Assembly (NCBI GenBank): GCA_022494885.1 | Contig: JAGVSM010004256.1 | Span: forward strand, 248,001 to 312,000 | Reading direction: 5' to 3' | Source: Micrasema longulum | Taxonomy: Eukaryota > Arthropoda > Insecta > Trichoptera > Brachycentridae | Length of the DNA stretch: 64,000 nt | Shown here: one piece after another, positions 53,866-63,374 of the stretch | Layout of the letters: the number at the start of each line of letters is the position of its first letter | How positions within the stretch are numbered: the first letter of the stretch is position 1 | Translations under genes and position numbers: made by a program | The notes under the pieces: model-generated | Seen by the model: the letters and a program-made list of their open reading frames with translations, nothing else | What the model was told of the DNA's origin: nothing | Database searches by the model: none

Positions 53866-54003
53866 AGTATTCTGAACGCAAAAGCGCGCGTAGGAAACGC
53901 ATTTTTAACGCATATTTACGTACTAAACACTACGGTTTGTATTTATTACGTAAATCTGTGTTAAAAATGCGTTTTCTGCACGCGCTTTTGCGTTCAGAAT
54001 ACC
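53866..54003. mobile_element. MITE M3, palindromic
   Basis: GTATTCTGAACGCAAAAGCG with CGCGTAGGAAACGCATTTTT pairs with the right arm (AAAAATGCGTTTTCTGCACG, CGCTTTTGCGTTCAGAATAC). The arms are about 55 bp with few mismatches, centre about 24 bases. Target duplication is not clear. Confidence 0.75.
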
Positions 54004-54009
54004 AACCTG

Positions 54010-54640
54010 TAACTAAGTATTGAAGGGATTATAATTTATTTTTCTATTTGAATTTCGTTTTCCCATACATTTTATTAAAGTTAAGTGATTTGAAGACGGA
54101 GCAGGCCATGTGGCCAATATATTTATGGTTTTGTCGGTAATTTGACAGCCGTTTTTATCGAACGATGATCGAGATCAAACAGCATCACACGTGCGTAGGA
54201 GTATACTAAAGAGAGGAGAGAACAGGATTACATGGAGACGTGCAAAGCCGCCATGGTAAGGCAAACATGACACGTGTAAATTTATTAGCGTACCATGTAC
54301 GTAAACGTGTGTGAATATGTACATTGCTTGTAAGGAGATGCTTAAATATAACAGAAATTCACTACCTGGTGAATTACAAATGCAAACCAACCCTTTGGCC
54401 CACTACAGACTATCGTAAAAATCTACAAAGCACGATAAAATTATATCGTAGTGATTGATTTTTATTATTATTTAATTTTTATTTACCTTATAGCACTCAA
54501 ACGCACTAATCAATACATCAAGAGGCCGGCTAATCTCCACTCGATTTAATTTTGCAGGATTTTTATGTAAGCCTAGCAACTAAATAAAGTATAATATTAA
54601 ATACAAAAAAATGATATAAAGTAATTGATAAAAAACTGCA
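54010..54640. other. Stretch without recognised gene
   Basis: No gene supported. The 71-codon minus frame at 54175-54390 has no motif. Confidence 0.4.
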
Positions 54641-54644
54641 ATGT

Positions 54645-55020
54645 TTTGAGGATGTCCAAATGTTTGTACACAGGCTGGTTTTTCTCGCTAGGGGGTTATT
54701 TTGATCTAAATTTGTTGTAACAGAGATGGAAAACATTTTTAATAAAGGAATATGGAAGTCTAAGCATTTCAGGCGTTGCCAAGTAGATGAATTGGTTCAA
54801 CCGGATGAATCTCACCCACGCGATAAAGGTTTCGGCTCTTTTACTTCACAAAAGTCAACAGATGGAAGAGTTGAGGGAATGCGGATGTTTGAACATAGGC
54901 AGGATGGTGAATGTTACACAATGTGTAAAGTGGCCACTTTAACCAGTCAATGTCAGGTCATAAGCTCTGAAAATGCCTAGACTTTTATATTCCCTTTTCA
55001 AAAATGTTTTCATTCTGTTG
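54645..55020 (+). repeat. Repeat E, copy 6, with the best preserved reading frame
   Basis: 54726-54980 is open for 84 codons: VDELVQPDESHPRDKGFGSF, FTSQKSTDGRVEG, then MFEHRQDGECYTMCKVAT. The repeat's terminal inverted segments frame it, GTTGTAACAGAGATGGAAAA at the left and TTTTCATTCTGTTG at the right. Other copies show the same residues with stops (most have TAA after CKVAT). The composition looks like a real protein end, not a chance frame. I do not recognise the family. An ATG near the left end is fortuitous, since in copy 7 the frame continues upstream. Confidence 0.6.
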
Positions 55021-55029
55021 AAAAAATAA

Positions 55030-56500
55030 TAACAATTGATCAACCCTAATTTTACCCTGTCGTGTGGATTTGTACGACCAGTGTGAAATCGATATCTGGT
55101 CTTGTAAAAGGAACCATTTTTTTTAACTCTCCCTTCACGGTGACGTGTCATCATAGCCACACATCATTCCCGGGACATCATAGCCACACAAGAAATAACA
55201 CAAATGGAGAAGCTCTTTAAAAAAAAGATAAAGAGTGAATAAAATCCAGTACAAGAACAATAGTTTGGGCATTATCAAAATATTCTTAATATTGATGATA
55301 ATAATATATTATTCATATTCTCATTATGCAAATATCAATTCAATGTGCACTTTTATCTGAGGTTTTATGTAAATTATTCTGAAAGTGTCGATCAAGTTTT
55401 AGAATTCAAATCCACTTTAACTTTTGAAGAGGCTTAGTCCTGAAGCCTACTTGAATAAATTACACCATCTTCGATAGTCTATTACAAACCCTAACTACAA
55501 ATGCTTTAAGACTATTATGTAAATTAAACATCGTTAAATTCTTATTAGAATTGTATTATTAGATATATATTAAAGTAGATTTAATCAAAATTACAAATCA
55601 AGCCGCATAAAAAACGCATTTTAATTTTTTTATTAAGAAAGATAATTTAGAGCGCTTACCTGATAAATATTTCTTATGTTTTTTTTTAACACAACCCCTA
55701 TGGCCAACAAAGTTTTAGAACTTTATTCATTTTTATTTTCATAAATTTATTGCATAAATAAGTACATATTTAATTCTAGGGAATCTATGTAAAACGAGCG
55801 AATTACAAAATTAATACGGAGCGTCCTGTGGTTAGTCTCCATCTAACATGGCTCAACCTGTTCTAACCTTTTTTTTTAAAATATAAGTTTTAAAGTATAA
55901 GTAGTTCTATACTGATATAACAATAACAAAAAAAACAAAACTACCTAATTATTAATACATAGCTAATCAAATGTAAGAAAGAAATTGCGAAAATATTTTG
56001 TCTTTGTTGACAAGTCCAATCTGTGCCTCGATTATGAATGCTATCTTCATCTGTAGGTATATATGGAGAGGGTATACTTAACTTCTGTACTCTGTATCTT
56101 ACCTCGGTATGTTCTACCTACTTGTGATATCGACATTATATGTTCGAAAGAAGCCAATGGAATGACCGCAAACAATTAGTCCGCGTTCCTTACGTCATTA
56201 ACATTTAAAATAGTTCTCATTTATATTTTAAATAGTCTTCTTTAATAAAAAGAGCTCACTTCAAAGCGATTATAATCTCCAATAAATTCCGATTCAAGCA
56301 AAAAATTCTCGCTTGAACATGAATTTTGCATGACTTTTGGAAATCGCCTAGACAGTACGCTCAACGAGTGTCTGTATGTATCTCAAAACGATACAAAAAA
56401 TGAATACGTCATAATTAAAGAAAAAATTGCTCGGTGGAACAACATTTTTGGCACTTTTAAAGCGTAGATAAACGTATTGGGGGGTTCTAGACCCGTCGGT
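55030..56500. other. AT-rich stretch, no gene recognised
   Basis: No coding or RNA gene signal. Mixed composition at 56030-56180. Confidence 0.45.
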
Positions 56501-56507
56501 ATAAAAC

Positions 56508-56775
56508 GATGTACTTACATCAAAACTCGATGGTGGGAGTATCGGTATTATACCTTTGTAGTCGGTCGGGAGACGTTTATCTTCAACTATAACGTCATTC
56601 TGAAGCTATGTCATTTTAGAGCGTACGCTTCCCCTTGATTCAAATCGATGTACCTACCCAAAACTTGAAGGTGGGAGGTCGGTAGTATATCTTTATAATT
56701 GCTAGAGGGAATTTATCTTCAACTATACCGTCAATGTGAAGGTATGACGTTTTTATCTTCCCATCATTATAGATG
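56508..56775. repeat. 139-bp imperfect tandem dimer
   Basis: Unit 1 (56508-56646) starts GATGTACTTACATCAAAACT. Unit 2 (56647-56775) starts GATGTACCTACCCAAAACTT. Both contain GG(T)GGGAG, TCGGTA.TATA, TTTATCTTCAACTATA and CGTCA. Divergence is considerable. Confidence 0.65.
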
Positions 56776-56779
56776 CCCT

Positions 56780-57355
56780 GGATTTCATTTCAGGGAGATT
56801 TTGTCAATAGTTTGTCAATGAAATTTAAATATAATCAACATAAATTAACCTAATAATTAGGTTAACAAAATCAATTGGGTTTTGGTTTATCACTCTATAT
56901 TATTTTTAGAAAAAAAGTGTCAATCGGTCGTTTGTGAGTTGCGAAAATCCTTGATAAATAAAGGACATTCAGCTAACGACCGTGTCTAGACGAGTTGTCC
57001 CATAATCAGGGTACCTAAAGTGGTGGTGGAATATAAAGTGAAGATGTGTGCATGTGTGCGCGTACTTGTTAGGAAAAATGGCGATAGCTTTTCAAACTTC
57101 GGCCTGGAAAGCGTTCATTATTCTAGCGGTACACTAAACAGAAATATCATTGAAAGCTTCAGATATTTTTAGAGCTCGGAATTTCGCTAGTTCATTAATC
57201 GAAGTGGTATTTACTTTGAAAAAAATTGTTTGATAAAGAGATTTAATATTTGACGCAACTTGATACGTATTTATTTCATCCGCAGATCTACCGCTTCATG
57301 CTTAATTTTGAAAAAAATATTTTTAAATACTAGTGAATTTATTTCATTTAAATTA
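56780..57355. other. AT-rich stretch with a hairpin, no gene recognised
   Basis: CGGTCGTT near 56926 pairs with AACGACCG near 56980, with an inner TCCTT/AAGGA. Otherwise no feature. Confidence 0.4.
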
Positions 57356-57359
57356 TTTA

Positions 57360-58018
57360 TTGACAATTCTTGATGGAATTCCATTGTAATTATGTAATAA
57401 CTTATATTTCCATATAAATTATTGATTTAAAAATACTTTGTACACTATTAAATACAGAGTGAAAGAACATTTAGCTTCACATAGATTAAATAACGACTTA
57501 TCAAACTATGCATCACATTTAAATGAATTTAAACATACTTTTGATAAAACAAAAAACATAAAAATTTTACATGTAAGACATAAAGGTCAAAAGTTAGATG
57601 GATTAGAAATTTTAGAAATAAATAGGATAAAAAATAATAGCGATAGAATTTTAATAAATCAGCAGATGGAATTTAAAAACTCACCCTCATTAGCCCCCTT
57701 AGTTAGACCCTGTACATTGTAATAAAATAAATATATTTTATATAATAGAATATTTTCTTAAAGTACACCGCCGCCAACACATGTTTCAATAATTTGTCTC
57801 ACTCTGTTCCATTGCAATATTGCGTATTGTATCTTTTTCAACTTATTTTTAAATGTACCTACACTTAAGATAATATTTAGTTTTATATAAATTACCCTTA
57901 CACTGTATAATATTCACCAGTCTGAAGATGCCCATTAGAGGGTGAAAGCGCTAATTGGTCAAAATAAATAAGTGGAAGTGTACCAAGTATTTTTAAATTA
58001 ATAACTTATATGGAAATA
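57360..58018 (+). mobile_element. Penelope-like retroelement, endonuclease C-terminus and terminal block
   Basis: 57438-57722 encodes a 94-residue frame with ASHLNEFKHTFD, KNIKILHVRHKGQKLDGLEI and LEINRIKN. This is the end of the GIY-YIG endonuclease region of Penelope-like elements (HT.D....kiLh...kG.kL..LE.lEI), from motif memory. The stop is followed by an AT-rich 3' region and the terminal block CTGAAGATGCCCATTAGAGG, TGAAAGCGCTAATTGGTC. The element's last 40 bases (AGTATTTTTAAATTAATAAC) appear inverted at its left end (57400-57443). It is 5'-truncated, with no reverse transcriptase. Confidence 0.75.
57917..57955 (+). ncRNA. Hammerhead-like core in Penelope-like terminus
   Basis: CTGAAGA is followed by TGCCCATTAGAGGGT, which can form stem II (GCCC/GGGT), then GAAAGCGCTAATTGGTC ending in a GTC triplet. 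The box order CUGANGA - stem II - GAAA - GUC is right. Stem III is very short and stem I is weak. It is kept in both arms at 39.8-40.1 kb, although the plus arm there has lost the C of the first box. Activity is unproven. Confidence 0.4.
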
Positions 58019-58134
58019 GTGAATTTGTTTTTTTATAACGTATACTGTTTTCCTAGAACACTGACTATCGCTATTATTAAAACACTACTACTTTATCTTA
58101 CTATTAATTAAAACGTAGATACCACCGTACTAGT

Positions 58135-58245
58135 TACCGAACGATGTTTCGGTTTCGGCCAGTAAAACGAGTTTTGGCAGCATTTTCGGTTTTGGCTAAA
58201 GATGCGGTCGGCATGTGTCGGAAAACGTTTGGCTGTACTCAAGTA
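58135..58245 (-). repeat. Repeat Z, copy 2
   Basis: Complement of 42903-43055: GAACGATGTTTCGGTTTCGG, TTTCGGTTTTGGCTAAAG, GCGGTCGGCATGTGTCGGAA, GTTTGGCTGTACTC. It ends right beside palindrome P3. Confidence 0.6.
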
Positions 58246-58252
58246 AATCTAA

Positions 58253-58495
58253 AGCTAGGGTTTCCTAGGACAGCGGTGCCCGCATCTTAACGGCCGTAGT
58301 GAACGGCGATGCGGTGGACAGCCGTCGTAACGTCGAATAGAGGGTGGTTTCCTAGGGAAACAGTGTTAAATGGTGTTGATAACACCGTTTTCCTAGGAAA
58401 CTACACTCTAGTCACCGTTACGACGGCTGTCAACCGCATTACCGTTCACTACGGCCGTTAAAATACGGGCACCGCTGTCCTAGGAAACCCTAGCT
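58253..58495. mobile_element. Palindromic MITE P3
   Basis: 243-bp copy of the P family, nearly identical to P2 in arms and centre. Left flank TAA (58250-58252), right flank TTA (58496-58498). The right flank is one base off a perfect duplication but still fits TWA. It sits about 8 bases from repeat Z copy 2. Confidence 0.87.
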
Positions 58496-58659
58496 TTATG
58501 TATGACCCGTGATTCGGCCGCCGGACCTTTCATATTAATATTTTTTGTAATTCCTGTATATTTAGTAAGTTAACGATCTTACAGCGTACGTTAAGAAACT
58601 GTTACATATGTATTATTTACATATATAACATTTATTACAAAACAACCAATTACCTTCGA

Positions 58660-59905
58660 GTTCCTATTAGAAAACTCCAAAATTGATGTAGTTAAGTCCA
58701 TCGGAGATTTAGGAGTTGTTTTGGACTATAAACTGACATACAACGAGCATATAGATAATACAGTAAATAAATCACTGAAATTACTTGGCTTCATTAACAG
58801 AATATCCTCTGATTTAACAACAATATTTTGAGTTTGTCCAAATTTTTGTAGACAAGGACTGGATTCAACTCCCTGGGGAGATGTTTAAATTAACATATTA
58901 CAACAAAGATAAAGAACATTTCAGAGAAGGTAATATAGAAGACTATGTTGATAAATTACCTGGTCCGTGAAGACGTATAGAAATTGAAAAAATAATATTT
59001 TCAGGCGTTGCCTAGTATGTAGGTGAAATAATTCAATTATATGAATCTCACCCGCATAAATAAAGGTTTCAGCTCTTTAACTTCACAAACATCAACAGAT
59101 GAAAGAATTGAAGGAATATAGATGTTCAAAATATAGGCAGAATGGTGAATGTTACAGTGTGTAAAGTGGCCACTTAAACCAGCCATTGACAGGTCATAAG
59201 CCCTGTAGATGCCTAGTCTTCTATATTACCTTCTCTGAAATGTTCTTTATCTCTGTTGTAATATGTTAATCCTTTGATTTTACTAATGTCCGTACAATCA
59301 AAACTCTTTATTGCTCAACTGTTCGCCCTCTTCTAGAATATGCCTCCGTGGTCTGGTCTCCATTCTATGTCAATCGCATAAATCACATTAATCAGTCCAA
59401 CATCGCTTGCTTCGAAAAATAGCGTGGATGCTCGGACTAGAGAGAGATAATTATTCTTATCCTGAAATAGAGTCAATGTTAAATATTTCTAGTCTACAAA
59501 AACGTGGAACTAATATTGACTCCGTTCGGCATACTAAATGGTATAATCGATGTTCCATCATTACTGGGACAAGTAAAATTCAATATTCCGACTCTAGATT
59601 GAGAAACAATAAGTACTGTTCATCGATCAGCATAGAACAAACTATGGCCTAAATTCTCCAATGACCCGTCTTTGTCGTATTGTTAACTCAAGACAAGATC
59701 TGGACTTTTTTGGTTTAAGTTTTCAACGATTTAAACGAGCACTAAATAAATAGTCCAGATCTTGTCTCGATGTCCCTTATGTTTGTCAATGCTTCTTTTA
59801 TTTTTTTAAAAATGTTTTAAACTATTCTTTTATTGTAATATTTAAACCTTATAAGTTGTATACATGGACAGTTTCCGTTAATAAATAAATAAATAAATAA
59901 ATAAC
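58660..59905 (+). mobile_element. CR1/Jockey-like LINE 3' part, split by repeat E copy 7
   Basis: Before the insertion: SIGDLGVVLDYKLTYNEHID, NKSLKLLGFINRISSD. After it (59271 on): TNVRTIKTLYCSTVRPLLEY, ASVVWSPFYVNRIN. Then a frameshift at about 59400 and MLRKIAWMLGLERDNYSYPE, LNISSLQKRGTNIDSVR. The end reads RLCRIVNSRQDLDFFGLSFQ near 59660-59740. The order is that of the non-LTR thumb and C-terminal region. The 3' UTR has a 16-bp perfect hairpin (59691-59706 with 59752-59767) and ends in an AAAT repeat (59880-59903). Confidence 0.88.
58816..59268 (+). repeat. Repeat E, copy 7, complete, 12-bp target duplication
   Basis: A 453-bp unit inserted in a LINE frame. ATCCTCTGATTT (58804-58815) is repeated as ATCCTTTGATTT (59269-59280). 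The insert begins AACAACAATATTTTGAG and its first part reads FEFVQIFVDKDWIQLPGEMF, KLTYYNKDKEHFREGNIEDY, then decays. The right end (59211-59268) is the inverted complement of an internal segment (58889-58940), about 55 bp. The variable-length duplication suggests target-primed insertion as for SINE/LINE copies; a Mutator-like 9-11 bp duplication is an alternative. Confidence 0.8.
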
Positions 59906-60069
59906 ATCGAACCAAAAAGCCCTAAAAATAATCAAATTAACGTATGCCTTTTATTTCATTATTTATTTCATTTAACAATTATTTTAATGAACTCGTAACG
60001 TTTAACAATTAAAACGCCTGATTTTGGGCGTTTTGACGTGACCTTTAACTTATTTAAATGAGTTTCGGA

Positions 60070-60740
60070 TTCGGTTTCAATTTTTTTACAGGCTATAAAT
60101 ATCTACTATTGGCAAGACCTGACCGTTTGTTTTCTTTTTACATATTGTCTTTTATAGGAGCTACGACCATTCAAAAACTCTTAAAAGTGCCTAGTTTTAT
60201 CTGCCTTCTTCGGACGTTCGATATCGCCACCACCCATTCCCTTTCTGCACTTATGGTACAAAGGGCACTGCATTGGTTCACCAATCGCAACTTATTTTTA
60301 TTATTATTTTTGTTACGTGAAGGTAAGATGATCAGTCTTACGCTTCAGGCGCTGGACTGTGAAATATTCTAGTGTAAAAGCATATTTTCAAATAAATATT
60401 TCATGTCAACCGTGATGGGAATCGAACCCGAGACCTCTTGCATGGTAAGCTAATGCGTTGACCACTGCACTACAGGCCGATATCCAAATATCATAACGAT
60501 TTTTGAATCAAGCAAAACGTCCCACCATAGAAAAATGAACAAAATCGGTTCAGTTTTGGGTTGCAAAAACGGAAATACGAGACCTCTATTGGGTCGATTT
60601 TATTTAGCCATAATCGATCCGACGCGCAGTTGTCTTTTTCGCACATCATACGGGGGGAGGTATCTGCGAGAGATTGTAAAAACTTCATTCAATACCTATT
60701 CTTAAAACCGCTCTTCACCGCACATTCTCTTAAATCTTAA
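60070..60740 (+). repeat. Repeat X, copy 3, split by SINE D
   Basis: Left part to about 60225 (GGAGCTACGACCATTCAAAA, CTGCCTTCTTCGGACGTTCG). Right part from 60490 (AAATCGGTTCAGTTTTGGGT, CATAATCGATCCGACGCGCA, CCGCTCTTCACCGCACATTC). Frames at 60058-60372 and 60491-60688 overlap the repeat and are not supported as genes. Confidence 0.6.
60226..60478 (-). mobile_element. SINE family D copy in repeat X
   Basis: Short GATATC repeat at 60220-60225 and 60479-60484 as the candidate duplication. Minus-strand order: GTAGTGCAGTGGTCAACGCA, CGGGTTCGATTCCCATC (box B), ACGGTTGACATGAAATATTT, TTTTACACTAGAATATTTCA, ATGCAGTGCCCTTTGTACCA. The box B is near perfect. Confidence 0.8.
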
Positions 60741-60744
60741 TTCT

Positions 60745-61668
60745 GGTGTATGAGATTTATTAACATCTAACTCCGCAACTAATTTTTAAAATAAACAATA
60801 ATAATTTAAACATAAAGTAACGTAATGTTACAAAACAGTGCTTTTCATATGATTTTTTTACTTTACATAAGGGAAACTAAATGCGAGGTCATAAATTACG
60901 TTTTCATGGAACTAACACGACAAAATATTTCAATTTAATCACTATAACGCAAGATGGCTGCTAACCCGTGAATATTAATAAACTAAGGTAAGACACAACA
61001 AATAGTTTATTTTAGACATTCGTATATTCTAGTAAAATACACTTTTCCCAGTTCCCTACCGTAATCTCCAACACGTGGGCCATTTGCTTTTCAGGGAACA
61101 TCTTAAATTCTCTAGTGTACTGGCGACACGTGGATTAAGCGAAGACATTTACCGGAGTTACAAAACATAAATGCCTCTAACATATTTAAAGGGGTTTTTA
61201 CGCAAATGTTGAGATTCAAAAGCATTAAAATGTGGTTGCGGCTAGATGTAAAATGCATGTTGGGATAATGCGGACAGACGCTGTTGGAATTTTCTTCATT
61301 TCTTCACAAAGGAAAAGTTTCCGGATTCAAAGCCATGATAATGAGAGACGTTCGCGGAGGTTGCAGTCTGCAAACTGAATTATCTTATTCATGAGATTCA
61401 ATTCAAGAAAAATGCATAAATGACAATCGGCCAAGTAATTTTAGAATCGGTCAGTGGCGGAAACAGAGAATTCAATGCAATTCATGTATTTAAAATAACA
61501 TGTACATTACAAATATACATTCAAGACGTACGTATTAAAAAAAAAGTTATTTTAGTGGGTAACCTAAAAATGCTGATATTGAAGTTACCTGGTTTTAGGA
61601 ATTATTAAGAATAATATATTAAAACAGCATTTTATGGATGGAGAGAAATTTGCAGAAGCGTATTTAAA
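60745..61668. other. Stretch without recognised gene
   Basis: AT-rich with mixed parts. No coding or RNA gene signal. The 61420-61608 frame has no motif. Confidence 0.4.
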
Positions 61669-61671
61669 AAT

Positions 61672-61865
61672 ATATTTTCAGGCGTTGCATCGTGAAATAA
61701 TTCAGTCAGATGAATCTCACTCGCATCAATAAAAGTTTCAACTCTTTAACTAGAAATATAAATATTCAAATAAAGTCAGAATGACGAATGTTACAAAGTA
61801 TGTAATGTGGCCACTCAAATCAGCCAATAACAGGTCATAAGACATATAAATGCCCAGACGAAAAG
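61672..61865 (+). repeat. Repeat E, copy 8, diverged
   Basis: TTTTCAGGCGTTGCATCG, TGAATCTCACTCGCATCAAT, CAGAATGACGAATGTTAC, GTGGCCACTCAAATCAGCCA, TAACAGGTCATAAGACATAT. Confidence 0.6.
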
Positions 61866-61869
61866 ATTC

Positions 61870-62205
61870 CCTTCTTTTAAAAAAACAATATCTGTCTTTA
61901 TATGTTACTTTTGTAAACAAAAAACGTTAGTGCGGAAAATTGGTATGTTTCATTTGTGACAAATGGATTACAATATAATATATCATGTAATATGAATGCA
62001 CGTACGTTTATGTAAGTACGAGTACACATTACCAAAAAACACATTTTAATCATAAAAAATATTAAAAGATTATCAAATTTTTTTAACTATCTGTCATTGG
62101 AGTTTACTATGTAATAACTTTAATTACAAAACCAACGGTTAAACCACAAATGTCAAAATAAAGATAGTAAACATGACAGTATTTTGTGCGTCCAAACTTT
62201 TGTAT
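61870..62205. other. AT-rich stretch, no gene recognised
   Basis: No coding or RNA gene signal. Confidence 0.45.
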
Positions 62206-62210
62206 TCAGG

Positions 62211-62394
62211 ATATTTTTTTTATTTTTTTTACATCACAACAAGGGCCAAGAGGCTCAATTACAGTGATGAATTACAACAGAACACTCAGGCTTGAAAAAA
62301 ATTACATTTATTTTTTGTGTTCTCATCGGGAATCTAACTCGGGATCTTCCGCGCGTGAGCCAAGATCTTAGCCTCTATGCCACGGACGCCGGCA
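62211..62394 (-). mobile_element. SINE family C, copy 2
   Basis: Complement order as in copy 1: CGTCCGTGGCATAGAGGCTA, CGAGTTAGATTCCCGATG (box B, mutated), GAGAACACAAAAAATAAATG, CAAGCCTGAGTGTTCTGTTG, CTTGGCCCTTGTTGTGATGT. More diverged than copy 1. Open frames at 62186-62528 are by-products. Confidence 0.75.
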
Positions 62395-62399
62395 ATATC

Positions 62400-63240
62400 T
62401 TTATCATTATTTACCAGAACTTTTATACCAGAAATGATGAGAGTACAAGCGACTGACATTATATTTGCATAACTTGGGACAAAGAATATTATTTTCAGTC
62501 CGGTATGCGGTAATCCAAAGGCAGACATCTACCAACTCCTAGATATTATACAGAGCTATCTTTCTCTCAGACATTTTAAGTGCAAATTTTGTTTGCGATG
62601 TCTACTTGGTGCATTGTTCAAATATCTACAAAAGTTGCGAAGTATGAGTATCTCGTTGATTACTGGAGACAAGTGTTTAATTTAGTTAGGTAATTGAATA
62701 AATGTTGAATTATGCAGAAAGTAAGAGAGATAGTCGTAGAAAGTGAGTATTGAGGTTTTTATTGACATACAATCATGACATACCGAGAGTAGAAAAAAAT
62801 AGAAACATTCTTAGAGATCATAGTAATTACAAAATATACTCGCTGCTTTTTCATTTCGGTAGGTTTGTAATTTAAAAAAAATAAAAAATATCTTAGATTT
62901 CGTGTTTGTATATTTGAAACACCAGGAACAGAAGTAAAAGGTCTTAAAACTTGGGTTTATCACACACTTTCGTGTAATGGCCATGTTTTTGTAAAAAAAA
63001 TCTATATATATGAGAGAGTCTACAAAAAGTGGCTTGGTGGGATTTTAGTTTTAGTAAAAATATAACAAGTGAAATTTTTTTAAATTGTAAAAATGTATAA
63101 TTATGCTAGTCCGATGTCTTGCGGGAAACCCGCTGGTTTAAACTGTGCGGCTCGGTTATAAGCTTAGACTACACCCTGTCTACGTAATCTATAAGTGTGA
63201 AAGCACTAAAATTAATGCTATGAATCATAAACGTATAAAA
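62400..63240. other. Stretch without recognised gene
   Basis: AT-rich. GCGGG/CCCGC short stem near 63121-63133. No coding signal. Confidence 0.4.
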
Positions 63241-63246
63241 AAACTA

Positions 63247-63372
63247 TACAGCTTGTATGGTAAACCCTGTCACATCCGAAACAAGGTATAAGCAAGATGA
63301 CATATTGGCATATTAAAAAAAATACCCACTGTCGTGGTTTCGCATGAGACAGGTTTTACCATGCACGCTTTA
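63247..63372. mobile_element. MITE M5 relative, short form
   Basis: TACAGCTTGTATGGTAAACC, then CTGTCACATCCGAAAC, pairs with the right end (GGTTTCGCATGAGACAGG, TTTTACCATGCACGCTTTAT). The inverted repeat covers about 45 bp. The words GTCACATCCGAAAC and CATATTGGCATATTAAAAAA are shared with M5 at 51.3 kb. Total about 126 bp against 361 bp for M5. Confidence 0.65.
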
Positions 63373-63374
63373 TA

